Positions 24,768 through 24,910 of a stretch of DNA of 24,910 nucleotides are shown piece after piece; position 1 is the first letter of the stretch, and the number at the start of each line of letters is the position of its first letter. The position numbers and the translations under genes are program-made. Below the pieces are notes generated by a model. It saw only the letters and a list, made by a program, of their open reading frames with translations. It was not told the origin of the DNA and did no database searches. Origin of the DNA: Bacteroidota bacterium (GTDB taxonomy: Bacteria > Bacteroidota > Bacteroidia > NORP154); assembly GCA_002401055.1 (NCBI GenBank), contig NVRZ01000028.1, forward strand, positions 1 through 24,910, read 5' to 3'.

Positions 24768-24910
24768 TGCTGTTAGATTATTCAGAGAATGAGAGCGAGG
24801 TCTTCAATATGAAGGTTGCTCGAGGAAGCCAGTACTTTGAACACGTGCCTTTTGAAGAGTTATTGGACCAGATAACCAGCGAGGAATACGACATCTGCAA
24901 AATAAAAGTG
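24767..24910 (+). CDS. Incomplete protein, possibly GNAT-type N-acyltransferase (3' end outside window)
   Basis: The frame from ATG 24767 runs to the window edge (48 codons) with no stop. ATG 24761 and GTG 24764 are in the same frame. The peptide MLLDYSENESEVFNMKVAR, then a FEELLDQITSEEYDICKIKV stretch, looks like the N-terminus of WecD-like acetyltransferases that act on amino sugars (pattern L-x-x-[DS]-x-x-F-x-x-K-[VI]-x-R ... YD). With so little sequence this is a suggestion only. It is translationally coupled to the GT2 gene by TGATG. Confidence 0.5.
   Translation, partial: MLLDYSENESEVFNMKVARGSQYFEHVPFEELLDQITSEEYDICKIKV

Overview
The window comes from a Bacteroidota chromosome, most likely order Flavobacteriales and perhaps near Crocinitomicaceae/Cryomorphaceae (the family is an inference). 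The evidence is the gene order rpsL-rpsG-fusA-rpsJ-rplC-rplD without tuf, a TTG/TAnnTTTG-type promoter before rpsL, a type IX secretion type-B sorting domain, a PorP/SprF protein fused to TPR repeats and a SPOR-like tail, low GC content, and A-rich rather than GGAGG-type ribosome binding sites. I see no tRNA, rRNA, IS element, CRISPR array or phage gene, and no gene-free stretch above 300 bases.

Layout. (1) 1-4359, minus strand: the head of the str/S10 ribosomal operon with its promoter. The fifth ribosomal gene, rplD (L4), follows the family for only about 68 residues, then diverges and stops. Positions 1 to about 105 therefore look like a contig-edge misjoin or a real lesion. (2) 4517-8770, minus strand: a two-gene surface operon. 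A secreted type IX cargo with Ig/PKD-like repeats is followed by its probable PorP/SprF partner. The cargo's promoter lies inside the longest reading frame, so its real start is well downstream. (3) 8854 to the right end: a dense cluster of envelope-glycan or glycolipid genes in several divergent and convergent blocks.

The cluster reads as follows. A DXD glycosyltransferase and a membrane-anchored SGNH protein form a minus-strand pair (8854-10762). A SAM methyltransferase lies on the plus strand (10879-11844). A tight five-gene minus-strand operon (11841-18157) runs SGNH hydrolase, UbiA-type prenyltransferase, asparagine synthase-type amidotransferase, and two tandem paralogous GT-A glycosyltransferases. 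Divergent to it, a plus-strand trio (18306-21213) encodes a one-TM exported protein, an HTTM-like polytopic protein and a transglutaminase-like lipoprotein. A lone alpha-toroid protein with an intact DxDDT class II terpene cyclase motif lies convergent to that trio (21214-22227). Last comes a plus-strand run of Tat-exported FAD oxidase, membrane GT2 glycosyltransferase and an incomplete, possibly GNAT-type protein (22384-24910).

The most promising undescribed system is this cluster. It combines a UbiA enzyme, a DxDDT toroid, an amidotransferase, several glycosyltransferases, a methyltransferase, two SGNH proteins and a periplasmic flavin oxidase. One consistent reading is synthesis, decoration and export-side modification of an unusual prenyl-linked or glycolipid-type envelope molecule. 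The individual families are recognised from motifs; the joint pathway is inference.
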